A DNA stretch of 8,989 bases from JAYELX01 sp964544065 (GTDB taxonomy: Bacteria; Chloroflexota; Anaerolineae; Anaerolineales; UBA11858): NCBI GenBank assembly GCA_964544065.1, contig CAZJBA010000128.1, positions 1 to 8,989 on the forward strand, given 5' to 3'. Under the pieces are notes generated by a model. That model ran no database searches and was not told the DNA's origin. It saw only the letters and a program-made list of their open reading frames with translations. Positions 1 to 5,726 of the stretch are shown one piece after another; the stretch's first letter is position 1; the number at the start of each line of letters is the position of its first letter. The translations under genes and the position numbers were made by a program.

Positions 1-225
1 AATCATGCCTCCGAGCGGATTCCCTTCATCGAGGGCTATGCCCACACCGGGCGCTGGGACCGCGCCGAAGCGCTCAGCCGCGAAGCCCTGGAGATCAACA
101 AGTTCATGGCCCCGATGCTGTGCGACGCCTGGGAGCGGATTGAGGCCAGTACCCCGGCTACTCCGGAACGCGATCGGCGCTTGAAACGCATCTACCAGGA
201 ATTGGCTTGCGACACCTATGATTGA
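1..225 (+). CDS. C-terminal end of a TPR-like protein (5' truncated)
   Basis: Frame 1 is open from the window edge to a TGA at 223-225, giving the last 74 residues of a longer protein. Residues 10-32 have the small/aromatic pattern of a tetratricopeptide helix pair: Gly-Tyr, a GRWDRAEAL turn, then Ala at regular spacing (EALEIN). An Arg/Glu-rich helical tail follows (ERDRRLKRIYQELACD). TPR repeats usually mediate protein-protein contacts, but the main domain of this protein lies outside the window, so its function cannot be assigned. The fragment is GC-rich, unlike the AT-rich gene that follows. The first base of the downstream 42-bp repeat comes immediately after the stop codon. It could also be the soluble C-terminal tail of a larger membrane protein that ends in TPR-like helices. 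Confidence 0.7.
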   Translation, partial: NHASERIPFIEGYAHTGRWDRAEALSREALEINKFMAPMLCDAWERIEASTPATPERDRRLKRIYQELACDTYD

Positions 226-267
226 ATAGAACGCGGATTCCGCGGATACGGCGGATTTGCGCGGATT
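226..267 (-). repeat. 42-bp ATCCG-iteron repeat, left copy (inverted)
   Basis: The reverse complement of this segment aligns without gaps to the three downstream copies: 32/42 to the first and 34/42 to the second, counted by eye. Read in that orientation it has ATCCG at positions 2, 12, 21 and 30 and ends in CCGCGTTCTAT. It starts at the first base after the TGA of the upstream gene and ends 17 bases before the ATG of the GxxExxY gene. Confidence 0.85.
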
Positions 268-284
268 AAAAAGTGAGGGATTTT

Positions 285-671
285 ATGCTACATAAAGAGC
301 TTACTTCGGAAATTATCAATGCGTTTTATACGGTTTATAATTCCTTGGGATACGGTTTCTTGGAGAAGGTTTATGAGAATGCTTTGGCGCACGAGTTAAG
401 CCAACGTGATTATCGAGTTCAGCAACAGAAACCTATCAAGGTCTATTATGACGGCGTTATCGCGGGTGAATACTTCGCTGATCTTCTGGTTGAGGATAAG
501 GTCATTGTAGAACTCAAAGCCGCAAAGGCGATTTCAGAGGGACATAAATCTCCATTGATCAATTATCTCAAAGCCACAGGTACCAAGGTTGGTTTAATCC
601 TCAATTTTGGCCCTAAACCAACCTTTGCTCGCAGAGTCTTCACAAAAAATAACAAAATGAATCCGCGCTGA
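285..671 (+). CDS. GxxExxY protein (PDDEXK_3-like)
   Basis: A 128-residue protein, close to the usual length of the GxxExxY family. The signature is GFLEKVY at residues 24-30. A restriction-nuclease-like core follows: Asp66 in FADLLVEDKVIV and Glu76-Leu-Lys78, which fits a PD-(D/E)xK arrangement. A conserved-looking INYLKATGTKVGLILNFG segment lies at 92-109. The family has no established biochemical role; nuclease activity is inferred from the fold. I chose ATG 285 because GAGG at 275-278 lies 6 bases upstream. The in-frame GTG at 273 has no ribosome binding site. The last few codons and the stop are inside the 42-bp repeat at 660-701, so the repeat supplies the C-terminus. Base composition is AT-rich compared with both neighbouring genes, which suggests separate origin. 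It lies between inverted repeats and next to apparent relics of similar genes. Confidence 0.88.
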   Translation: MLHKELTSEIINAFYTVYNSLGYGFLEKVYENALAHELSQRDYRVQQQKPIKVYYDGVIAGEYFADLLVEDKVIVELKAAKAISEGHKSPLINYLKATGTKVGLILNFGPKPTFARRVFTKNNKMNPR

Positions 672-701
672 TCCATTTTATCCGTGTCATCCGCGTTCCA
701 T
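660..701 (+). repeat. 42-bp ATCCG-iteron repeat, right copy 1
   Basis: First of three direct copies downstream of the GxxExxY gene. ATCCG-like motifs are at internal positions 2, 12 (ATCCA), 21 and 30, and the copy ends CCGCGTTCCAT. It contains the TGA stop of the GxxExxY gene (669-671). Confidence 0.85.
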
Positions 702-784
702 GAAAATTATTCGCCGAATCAAAATTTATGATCGACTAATCCTGAATATTGCTCACAAGGTTTTCGCAAAAAATAAACAAAAAG
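702..784 (+). pseudogene. Decayed 3' end of a GxxExxY-like gene (relic 1)
   Basis: This 83-bp spacer between repeat copies 1 and 2 resembles the 3' end of the intact gene. One frame reads LILN-IAHKVFAKNKQK, against LILNFGPKPTFARRVFTKNNK in the intact protein, with a short deletion. It then runs into the repeat just as the gene does. No start codon or nuclease core remains. It also aligns with the next spacer. I read it as a relic of an earlier copy or of a tandem duplication of the element's 3' end. Confidence 0.5.
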
Positions 785-826
785 AATCCGCGAAAATCTG
801 ATCCATCCGCGTCATCCGCGTTCTAT
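785..826 (+). repeat. 42-bp ATCCG-iteron repeat, right copy 2
   Basis: Starts 125 bp after right copy 1. Motifs lie at internal positions 2, 12 (ATCTG), 21 and 30, with an extra ATCC at 17. It ends CCGCGTTCTAT, identical to the last ten bases of the left inverted copy, which it matches at 34 of 42 positions. Confidence 0.85.
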
Positions 827-912
827 GAGAACTTGCATCGAATCGAAATTTTCTATGCTTGACTATACCCTGAGTTTGATTCGCAAAGTTTCACAAAAAA
901 GACAAGAAAAAG
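827..912 (+). pseudogene. Decayed 3' end of a GxxExxY-like gene (relic 2)
   Basis: This 86-bp spacer between copies 2 and 3 aligns along its length with the preceding spacer: CGAATC, TATG, TGAC/CGAC, a CCTGA element, then CAAAG/CAAGG, TTTC and a run of A. One frame reads LIRKVSQKRQEKESA, comparable to ARRVFTKNNK of the intact gene. It is more degraded than relic 1, consistent with an older copy, and no coding capacity remains. Confidence 0.4.
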
Positions 913-954
913 AATCCGCGTGAATCCGCTTTTTCTGCGTCATCCGCGTTCCAT
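913..954 (+). repeat. 42-bp ATCCG-iteron repeat, right copy 3
   Basis: Starts 128 bp after copy 2. ATCCG motifs lie at internal positions 2, 12 and 30; the one at 21 has decayed to TTCTG. It ends CCGCGTTCCAT, 12 bases before the ATG of the metallopeptidase gene. Bases 672-966 are therefore filled by repeats and relics, with no intact gene. Confidence 0.82.
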
Positions 955-960
955 TATCAT
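955..960 (+). promoter_or_regulatory. Possible -10 box (TATCAT) for a near-leaderless mRNA
   Basis: TATCAT at 955-960 ends 6 bases before the ATG at 967, and no Shine-Dalgarno sequence lies in front of that ATG. If used, transcription would start at or next to the start codon, giving a leaderless message. No convincing -35 box is visible upstream, inside the third repeat, so this is tentative. Confidence 0.25.
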
Positions 961-966
961 TTTTCT

Positions 967-1539
967 ATGACTGACAAGAAATACACCCTCGAAGACACCA
1001 CTGGCAAAGAAATCACCGTCTTCGTCCGCCGGGACAAACGCCTCAAAAAGAGTTCCCGCTGGATGTGGCAGGATGATGGCACGATCATGTTGCGGGTACC
1101 GTACCGGCTGCCCAACCGGATGATTGGCCGCCTGCTCGATCAGATCGCCGAGCACCTGGAGAAACGCGAGCAATTGGCCGAACGCCGCACCGATGCGGAG
1201 CTTCAACAACGCGCCGAACACATCAACAAAAAATATTTCGACGGCCGCGTCGAGTGGCAGGCCATCCGCTGGGTGGGCAACATGTCCACCCGCTACGGCA
1301 GTTGCACCAATGGCGGCAATACCGACGGCCATATTCGCATTAGTGATAAAATTAAGCACTGGCCCGATTGGGTCATAGACTACATCATTGCCCACGAAAT
1401 GACCCATCGCTTGCACGAAAATCACAGCGATGAGTTTTGGACCACCCTGGAAGAGGCTTTTCCCCTCACCGAGCGGGCGCGCGGGTTCATCCGTGGGGTA
1501 AGCTTTGCGGAGAATCATCGTGATTACGAGCAATCATAA
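967..1539 (+). CDS. YgjP-type zinc metallopeptidase (DUF45/M48-like)
   Basis: A 190-residue protein of the YgjP/SprT-like metallopeptidase group. The N-terminal part (about 15-75) has the family's basic beta start: FVRRDKRLKKSSRWMW, then LRVPYRLP. A helical linker follows, then WVGNMSTRYGSCTNGG at 102-117 with the typical RYGSC, and the zinc site HEMTH at 143-147. His143 and His147 are ligands and Glu144 is the catalytic base. N152-H153 in HENHSDEFW supplies the likely third ligand. The length is complete for the family. It has no signal peptide, so it is probably cytoplasmic; substrates are unknown. ATG 967 gives an N-terminus of normal length, but no ribosome binding site is visible, and the sequence around it resembles the repeat spacers upstream. 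Its 3' end overlaps the start of the membrane-protein gene, suggesting translational coupling and an operon through 3882. Confidence 0.9.
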   Translation: MTDKKYTLEDTTGKEITVFVRRDKRLKKSSRWMWQDDGTIMLRVPYRLPNRMIGRLLDQIAEHLEKREQLAERRTDAELQQRAEHINKKYFDGRVEWQAIRWVGNMSTRYGSCTNGGNTDGHIRISDKIKHWPDWVIDYIIAHEMTHRLHENHSDEFWTTLEEAFPLTERARGFIRGVSFAENHRDYEQS

Positions 1540-1959
1540 GCAGCGTCTACAAAGGATCGTTGAAGTCATCCTTTTGCTTTGGATGATTCTCTTCGCCTAC
1601 CGGATCACGTTTTATGCCGGGGAAAGGGGCTTTTTCGCTTTCGACCAATCCATAGTTTTTGATGGGGGTTATCGGATACTGTCTGGTCAAATCCCCTTTA
1701 AGGATTTTGTCATCCCTTTTGGCCCGGTCACCTTGTGGGTGCAGGCATGGATATTTCAGCTTTTTGGCGTGGACTATGGCAGCTACCTTCTTGGCGCTGC
1801 GATGGTTAACATTTTAGCCGCCGTCTTAAGTTGGCTGATCCTGAAAACACTTTTCAGGCGCAGAATCTGGCTGCCCTTTGTGGGTGGCCTGTTGACCGCG
1901 ATTTGGTTTTACCCGCCCAATGGAACGCCCTGGCCGGAGCAAACCGCCTTTTTCTTCTG
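1520..1959 (+). CDS. GT39-like polytopic membrane protein, N-terminal part
   Basis: 146 residues up to the assembly gap. A first transmembrane helix (about 15-33) is followed by an extracytoplasmic loop reading FDQSIVFDGGYRILSG and QIPFKDFVIPFGP. This is the D-x-GY...G..P(Y/F).DF pattern seen in GT-C glycosyltransferases of the GT39/dolichyl-phosphate-mannose type. Further helices lie at about 69-83, 88-112 and 117-131, then PPNGTPWPEQ. Such enzymes move sugars from lipid carriers to acceptors outside the membrane; donor and acceptor here are unknown, and catalysis is inferred. I chose GTG 1520 because GGAG (1509-1512) lies 7 bases upstream. TTG 1505, in the same frame after GGGG at 1495-1498, is the alternative. 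The start overlaps the metallopeptidase gene by about 20 bases. The gene continues in the segment from 2060. Confidence 0.65.
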
Positions 1960-2059
1960 NNNNNNNNNNNNNNNNNNNNNNNNNNNNNNNNNNNNNNNNN
2001 NNNNNNNNNNNNNNNNNNNNNNNNNNNNNNNNNNNNNNNNNNNNNNNNNNNNNNNNNNN
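1960..2059. other. Assembly gap (100 N)
   Basis: Exactly 100 ambiguous bases, a common scaffolding placeholder of unknown true length. Reading frames differ across it (frame 2 on the left, frame 3 on the right). Two bases of a codon precede it and one follows, so one continuous gene requires a true gap that is a multiple of three, which 100 is not. Confidence 0.98.
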
Positions 2060-3053
2060 TTTGGCCGCTGGCTGGTTGTCCGGAGCGATTGGCTTTGGCC
2101 TGTGGCTGTTGCTCTGCTCGGATGTGGCCAAGTTCTGGCGCTACTTTTTTGAAATCCCGTTGCTGAAAGTCGGTTCGGAGCGCATGCCCGATTCCATTGT
2201 GGCCTGGCTAGAAGCCGTTTTCTTGGGGAGAACGCCCGCGGTTGTTACGGTTTTGTCGTTGCTATCCGTTGTTGTTGCCCTTTTTTTCGGCTTGCTGGAT
2301 GCTCGCGCCAAAGCTTGTCTTACTCCCCAGCGAAAATCCCGTCTGCTTGCCGCTGTTTTGGTGCCGGGGCTTGTTCTTTATCAAAACGTGTTTACCATCT
2401 CGACCAATAATCATCCGGCCAACGGGGTTCCATTTGTTGGCCTCATCGCCGCGATTGGGCTGGGCTTGGCCTTGCCATCTTCTCGGCAGCGCCGTCGAGC
2501 TTTGCGTGTAGTCACTTCCGGCGTGATGCTGGCCCTGATGGTGGTGACCTTCTTTGTTGGGGCGAACATAGCTGCCTCCCGAGATGTCCACGGTATCTTC
2601 GAGAAATCGACTTTTCCAACCTATATGTCTGTTGAAGGGCTTTCCGCGTTGCGCTGGGGACAACCCACCCGAATCGGAAAAACGATCACGTCGGAAGATA
2701 TCGAGCAGGTCGCCATCTATCTTGATGCGCGAGACGAGAACGTTTTCGTCTTTCCCGACTTCACCCTTTTCTATGGATTGCTTGGTGTTCCCTCCCCTCA
2801 GCCGTTGGTCTGGTTTCATGAGGGTCTCACCTATCCCGGCGCTGATCATTATGATCCCGGCCTGGATGCCTGGCTTGTCTCCGATCTGGAAAAGAATCAG
2901 GTGCGGGTTGTGCTCATCGAGCAGGAATCTCACTTCCATACCGAGCGCCGCCTGGAAGATTTTCCCCTGCTTCAAACCTATCTCGACGAGCACTTCGAGC
3001 TTGATGAGACCATTGGCATTTTCGAAATCTACGTAGTCAAGCAGGGAGGCTGA
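2060..3053 (+). CDS. GT39-like polytopic membrane protein, C-terminal part
   Basis: 330 residues after the gap, frame starting at 2061. Hydrophobic helices lie at about 1-20, 58-79, 92-108, 121-136 and 146-166 of this fragment, joined by short basic loops. A soluble C-terminal domain of about 160 residues follows. It alternates strands and helices (VFVFPDFTLFYGLLG, then VRVVLIEQE), resembling the extracytoplasmic tail of GT39-type proteins. Together with the N-terminal part this gives at least 476 residues. GT-C proteins of this type commonly have 500-600, so some 50-100 residues may be missing; that is an estimate. Direct catalytic evidence is absent in this half. The TGA at 3051-3053 is 4 bases before the next ATG, supporting co-transcription. 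Alternatively these could be two unrelated gene pieces joined by scaffolding. Confidence 0.62.
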
Positions 3054-3057
3054 CCCT

Positions 3058-3882
3058 ATGCGACGGGCCCTGGATCGCTCTGTCATCAAATGGCTCTTTC
3101 TTCTGGCTGGCATCTTATTCTTCGGTGCTTGCGCTCAACCTGCTCCCTCTGAGCCTGTTGTGGCGCAGGCCACCGCGCCGTCAACATCTACAATCACTGA
3201 TACGGTTACCCCGCTGCCCTCCGCAACAAACACCGCCGTTCCCCCCACGGAAACATCGACCCCCACGCACACCCTCACCCCCAGCCTGACTCCCACGGCC
3301 ACCCAAACAGAGACGCCAACGTTGACGCCCACCTACGCGATCCTGCGCGGGCAGGTGATCCCGGAGCGGGCCAACTGCCGCTACGGGCCCGGCGCTTCCT
3401 ATCTTTATAAGTATGGCCTCGTCGGCGGCAGCAATCTGGAAATCATCGGCCGCAACCAGTTGGGCACCTGGCTGCTGATCCAGGCGATCGGCGGCGATAA
3501 TCCCTGCTGGGTCAAGGGAGAGTTGATGGACGTTCGAGGCGATGTGATGAGCCTGGAGCCGGTCGATGTGCACATCATCATGCCCTGGTCGCCGTATTAT
3601 GGCCCCTTGAAGGGCGTTTCCGCCTCTCGGGATGGGGAGGTCGTGACCGTGTTCTGGTCGCCCCTGGAACTGCGCCCCGGCGACGACGCCGAGCAGGTTC
3701 CTTACTTGGTAGAAGCCTGGGTCTGCCGGGATGGGGAGATCGTTTTCGATCCCGTCGGCGCTTACGGCGTGGCTGTGGAAGTCATCGATGAACCCGGTTG
3801 CGACGAACCTTCTCGCGGCCAGGTGCTCGCTGCCGAGAAACATGGCTACACTATCCCTGTCGAAATTCAATGGCCGGAGTGA
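3058..3882 (+). CDS. SH3-domain lipoprotein with Thr/Pro linker
   Basis: 274 residues. The N-terminus has a basic start, a hydrophobic stretch (12-22) and a lipobox-like FGAC with Cys25, so the protein is probably lipid-anchored on the outer face of the membrane. Phe at -3 is slightly unusual. Residues about 38-92 form a low-complexity Thr/Pro/Ser linker, a style common in Chloroflexota surface proteins. Residues about 95-162 match a bacterial SH3-like domain: ANCRYGPG, then GTWLLIQ and PCWVKGELMDV. Cys107 and Cys150 could form a disulfide. The C-terminal part (185-272) is beta-rich (VVTVFWSP, YLVEAWVCRDG) and may be a fibronectin III-like sandwich; this is inference. SH3-like domains in such proteins usually bind cell-wall or extracellular ligands. 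It starts 4 bases after the membrane-protein stop, probably as last gene of the operon. The function is otherwise unknown. Confidence 0.85.
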   Translation: MRRALDRSVIKWLFLLAGILFFGACAQPAPSEPVVAQATAPSTSTITDTVTPLPSATNTAVPPTETSTPTHTLTPSLTPTATQTETPTLTPTYAILRGQVIPERANCRYGPGASYLYKYGLVGGSNLEIIGRNQLGTWLLIQAIGGDNPCWVKGELMDVRGDVMSLEPVDVHIIMPWSPYYGPLKGVSASRDGEVVTVFWSPLELRPGDDAEQVPYLVEAWVCRDGEIVFDPVGAYGVAVEVIDEPGCDEPSRGQVLAAEKHGYTIPVEIQWPE

Positions 3883-3889
3883 AGGCCAT
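3870..3889 (+). terminator. Short hairpin over the lipoprotein stop codon
   Basis: ATGGCC (3870-3875) and GGCCAT (3884-3889) form a perfect 6-bp stem with an 8-base loop that contains the TGA stop. No T run follows, so it is not a standard intrinsic terminator. It could still mark the end of the operon or protect the 3' end. Confidence 0.22.
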
Positions 3890-3992
3890 ATCGAATGCGT
3901 TTGCCTCGGTCGCCCCCGTGGTGATGACATTGTGCTTTAAAGATGCAGCTAATCGTTTTGCTCCCAAGAACGGCGTTTGTCCTTTTATGGGG

Positions 3993-3998
3993 TATAAT
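3993..3998 (+). promoter_or_regulatory. Consensus -10 box of the abiE operon
   Basis: A perfect TATAAT lies in the 146-base space between the lipoprotein stop and the ATG at 4029. A start about 7 bases downstream, near 4005, would leave a leader of about 24 bases. No good -35 hexamer is seen at 16-18 bases spacing. This position rules against the in-frame TTG at 4002 as start, since it would lie upstream of the transcript. Confidence 0.5.
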
Positions 3999-4011
3999 TA
4001 ATTGAAAATTA
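3995..4011. promoter_or_regulatory. Possible AbiEi operator
   Basis: TAATT at 3995-3999 and AATTA at 4007-4011 form a 5-bp inverted repeat with a 7-base spacer over the -10 box and probable start site. AbiEi antitoxins are known to repress their own operon by binding inverted repeats in the promoter. The arms are short and AT-rich, so chance is a real alternative. Confidence 0.2.
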
Positions 4012-4028
4012 GGAAAGATATTGCGTTT

Positions 4029-4802
4029 ATGACCAAAAAGACTTCCATATTTTCAATAGCCAAAACCCTCCAGGAGCACGATCTCTTTGCTTTCCGTCAT
4101 CAAATGCTGAAAGATCTTTTCGACCTGGATTCGGATCAGGCCGCTCGCTTGCTTGGACGGATGGAATCCGAGGGACTTGTCGCCCGCCCGGAACGGGGCA
4201 AGTACATTTTGCTGGGATTAACCCCCGAAAAGACCTTGTCCAATCACTTGTTTATCGGCAGCCATTTGGTCACGCCCGGCTACGTTTCCTTTTGGTCCGC
4301 CCTCCATTTTTATGGCTTCACCGAGCAAGTGCCCCAAACCGTTTTCATTAGCACCACTCGCAAGAAATCGGCGCTGACCTTCCGGGGCACTGTCTATGAG
4401 TTCATTACCTTGAAGCCCAATCATTTTTTTGGCTACCGAGGTGAAATTCAGGCAGGTTTACCTGTGCTGATCGCCGACGAAGCTAAGACCATCGTCGATA
4501 GCCTGCAACGGCCTCAATACGCTGGAGGGGTGGCGGAAGTGGCCAAAGCGTTGCGGAACGCGCTCCCGCAGATGGATGTGGACAGGCTGGTCCGTTACGC
4601 AAACCGTATGGGCAACCGCAGCTTGTGCTCCCGTCTGGGCTATTTGTTAGATCAGTTGGATGTGACGGTCGAGGGGTTAGATATTTCTCGCGGCCCGGTC
4701 AAATTGGATCCAGCTCGAGCACGAGGCGGTGACTTCCATCCTGATTGGCAACTATACGCCAATCTTTCAACAGAATCGTTGTTCCCCGAAGGAGTAGGTT
4801 AA
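4029..4802 (+). CDS. abiEi: AbiEi antitoxin / autorepressor
   Basis: 257 residues, resembling antitoxins of the type IV AbiE toxin-antitoxin system. The N-terminal winged-helix domain spans about 5-62: ASP-rich recognition region SDQAARLLGRMESEGLV, then the wing RPERGKYILLGL. The C-terminal effector domain starts at PGYVSFWSALHFYGFTEQVP (83-102), followed by VFISTTRKKSA and FRGTVYEFITL, and ends in a helical region with SRLGYLLDQL. In characterised systems AbiEi antagonises the toxin without a stable complex and represses the operon by binding promoter DNA. I chose ATG 4029 because the candidate -10 box would place transcription start downstream of TTG 4002. Its ribosome binding site is weak (AGGA at 4011-4014, 14 bases away). 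It ends 2 bases before the toxin ATG, so the two are co-transcribed. Antitoxin activity is inferred from family resemblance and gene order. Confidence 0.87.
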   Translation: MTKKTSIFSIAKTLQEHDLFAFRHQMLKDLFDLDSDQAARLLGRMESEGLVARPERGKYILLGLTPEKTLSNHLFIGSHLVTPGYVSFWSALHFYGFTEQVPQTVFISTTRKKSALTFRGTVYEFITLKPNHFFGYRGEIQAGLPVLIADEAKTIVDSLQRPQYAGGVAEVAKALRNALPQMDVDRLVRYANRMGNRSLCSRLGYLLDQLDVTVEGLDISRGPVKLDPARARGGDFHPDWQLYANLSTESLFPEGVG

Positions 4803-4804
4803 GA

Positions 4805-5578
4805 ATGCTGACTCGTCCCCAAATACAGCGCCTGGCGCAACGAAACAGGATTGGCATGCAAGCCCAAGAGCGGGATTACATTCAACACATCTTGCTGTTT
4901 TCCCTGTACAGCCAATCCCAGGCTTTGATCTTCAAAGGAGGGACTGCCTTGCGGATTGTCTACCAGGGCAATCGCTACTCCGAAGACTTGGATTTCAACG
5001 GGCCCGACGATGTACCCGCGCTTCAAGACCTTTGGGAGCAGGTATCAAACCGATTGCTCTCTTTTGGCGTGGTCAACGAAATCCGCAACCAATGGGAGTC
5101 AGACGTGGGCTACAGTTTCGATGTCAGTTATCGAGGGCCGCTTTACGACGGTAGAGATCGTTCCAAAGGAAAAGTGCGGGTGGACATCAATCGTCGTCGC
5201 CAGGAGGAAGTTGAGTCCCAGCGCGCTTTTGTCTCGCCAGGCTATGATGATCTGCGACCCTTTGTGGCCACGACCATCAGCCAAAAACATATGCTCGCCG
5301 AGAAAATGCGAGCTTTGCTCATGCGAGGGAAACCGCGCGATTTGTACGATATCTGGTTTCTGACTCATCAGGGCGTTTCCCTTGACCTGGATCTACTCGA
5401 ACGAAAACTGGCCGGGTACGACGTTCGCTTGAGCCTGTCCCGCTTTGAACAGGCTCTCGAAGAGGTACGCCCAGAATGGAAACGGGACCTACGTCCTCTG
5501 CTGTCCCAATATGTCTCCTGGGAAGATATTTCGGCGAACGTAGATCACTTGAGAAGTCAGTTTAGGGCAAACTACTGA
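4805..5578 (+). CDS. abiEii: AbiEii toxin, nucleotidyltransferase
   Basis: 257 residues, complete, with the motifs of the AbiEii/AbiGii (DUF1814) nucleotidyltransferase toxins. Motif I is KGGTALR at 44-50. Motif II is YSEDLDF at 58-64, with Asp61 and Asp63 as likely metal ligands. A third acidic residue is Asp127 in VRVDINRR. The C-terminal motif EKMRALLMRGKPRDLYDIWFL runs from 166 to 186, here quoted in parts: EKMRALLMRGKP, then RDLYDIWFL. Related toxins add nucleotides to targets such as tRNA acceptor ends and block growth; the target here is unknown. ATG 4805 has AAGGAG at 4788-4793, 11 bases upstream and inside the end of abiEi. An in-frame TTG at 4745 would overlap abiEi by 58 bases and is less likely. 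All key motifs are present, so the toxin appears active. Confidence 0.92.
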   Translation: MLTRPQIQRLAQRNRIGMQAQERDYIQHILLFSLYSQSQALIFKGGTALRIVYQGNRYSEDLDFNGPDDVPALQDLWEQVSNRLLSFGVVNEIRNQWESDVGYSFDVSYRGPLYDGRDRSKGKVRVDINRRRQEEVESQRAFVSPGYDDLRPFVATTISQKHMLAEKMRALLMRGKPRDLYDIWFLTHQGVSLDLDLLERKLAGYDVRLSLSRFEQALEEVRPEWKRDLRPLLSQYVSWEDISANVDHLRSQFRANY

Positions 5579-5624
5579 CCTGGCCATATTTTCCTATCCG
5601 AATCAGTAAAGCCAAGGTCATCGC

Positions 5625-5657
5625 GTTCGGAAACCCACATTTGCCGGGAACTTTTTT
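5625..5657 (+). terminator. Weak candidate terminator after abiEii
   Basis: GTTCGG (5625-5630) can pair with CCGGGAAC (5644-5651) as 4 + 2 base pairs with a 2-base bulge. Six T follow directly (5652-5657). The position, 47 bases after the toxin stop, fits, but the stem is weak. Confidence 0.3.
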
Positions 5658-5712
5658 CTGTCTTCTTGCGTCTATCCAACGTGGCTACCCAAAATGTATT
5701 TGTATGGCCCGA

Positions 5713-5718
5713 AGGAGG
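5713..5718 (+). promoter_or_regulatory. Strong Shine-Dalgarno (AGGAGG)
   Basis: AGGAGG lies 8 bases before ATG 5727. It is the best ribosome binding site in the window and fixes the start of the large lipoprotein gene. I see no convincing -10/-35 pair in 5579-5712. Confidence 0.8.
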
Positions 5719-5726
5719 GCTTGATC

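Larger units (their letters stand above)
226..701 (+). mobile_element. Candidate inverted-repeat-bracketed GxxExxY element
   Basis: A 476-bp segment is bounded by two 42-bp copies of one repeat in opposite orientation (226-267 and 660-701). By eye they match at 32 of 42 positions. It contains a single gene, the GxxExxY protein at 285-671, whose stop codon lies inside the right repeat. The interior is visibly more AT-rich than the flanking genes. There is no transposase, and I found no target-site duplication at either edge. If it moves, it would do so as a non-autonomous unit, or the encoded nuclease-like protein would act itself. Mobility is inferred from the layout and is not shown. Confidence 0.35.

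Noticed and set aside
221..710. Target-site duplication around the inverted-repeat unit
   Set aside because: Bases outside the left edge (ATTGA) and the right edge (GAAAA after 701, TATCA after 954) do not match, so no duplication is claimed.
660..954. CRISPR array
   Set aside because: Only three direct copies, they diverge from each other, spacers are 83-86 bp and similar to one another, an inverted copy exists, and no cas gene is present.
1826..2166. Open frames spanning the N run in other frames and on the reverse strand
   Set aside because: They exist only because N codons are read as open; they have no start signal or family motif.
4745..4805. Earlier TTG start for the AbiEii toxin
   Set aside because: It would add 20 residues overlapping abiEi; ATG 4805 is preceded by AAGGAG and gives a normal family N-terminus.
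4029..5578. AbiEi and AbiEii both have 257 residues
   Set aside because: The two proteins share no visible sequence similarity and have different motifs; equal length is coincidence, not duplication.
5576..5620. Imperfect inverted repeat TGACCTGGC / GCCAAGGTCA after abiEii
   Set aside because: It needs a one-base bulge, has a loop of about 26 bases and is not followed by a T run; likely chance.
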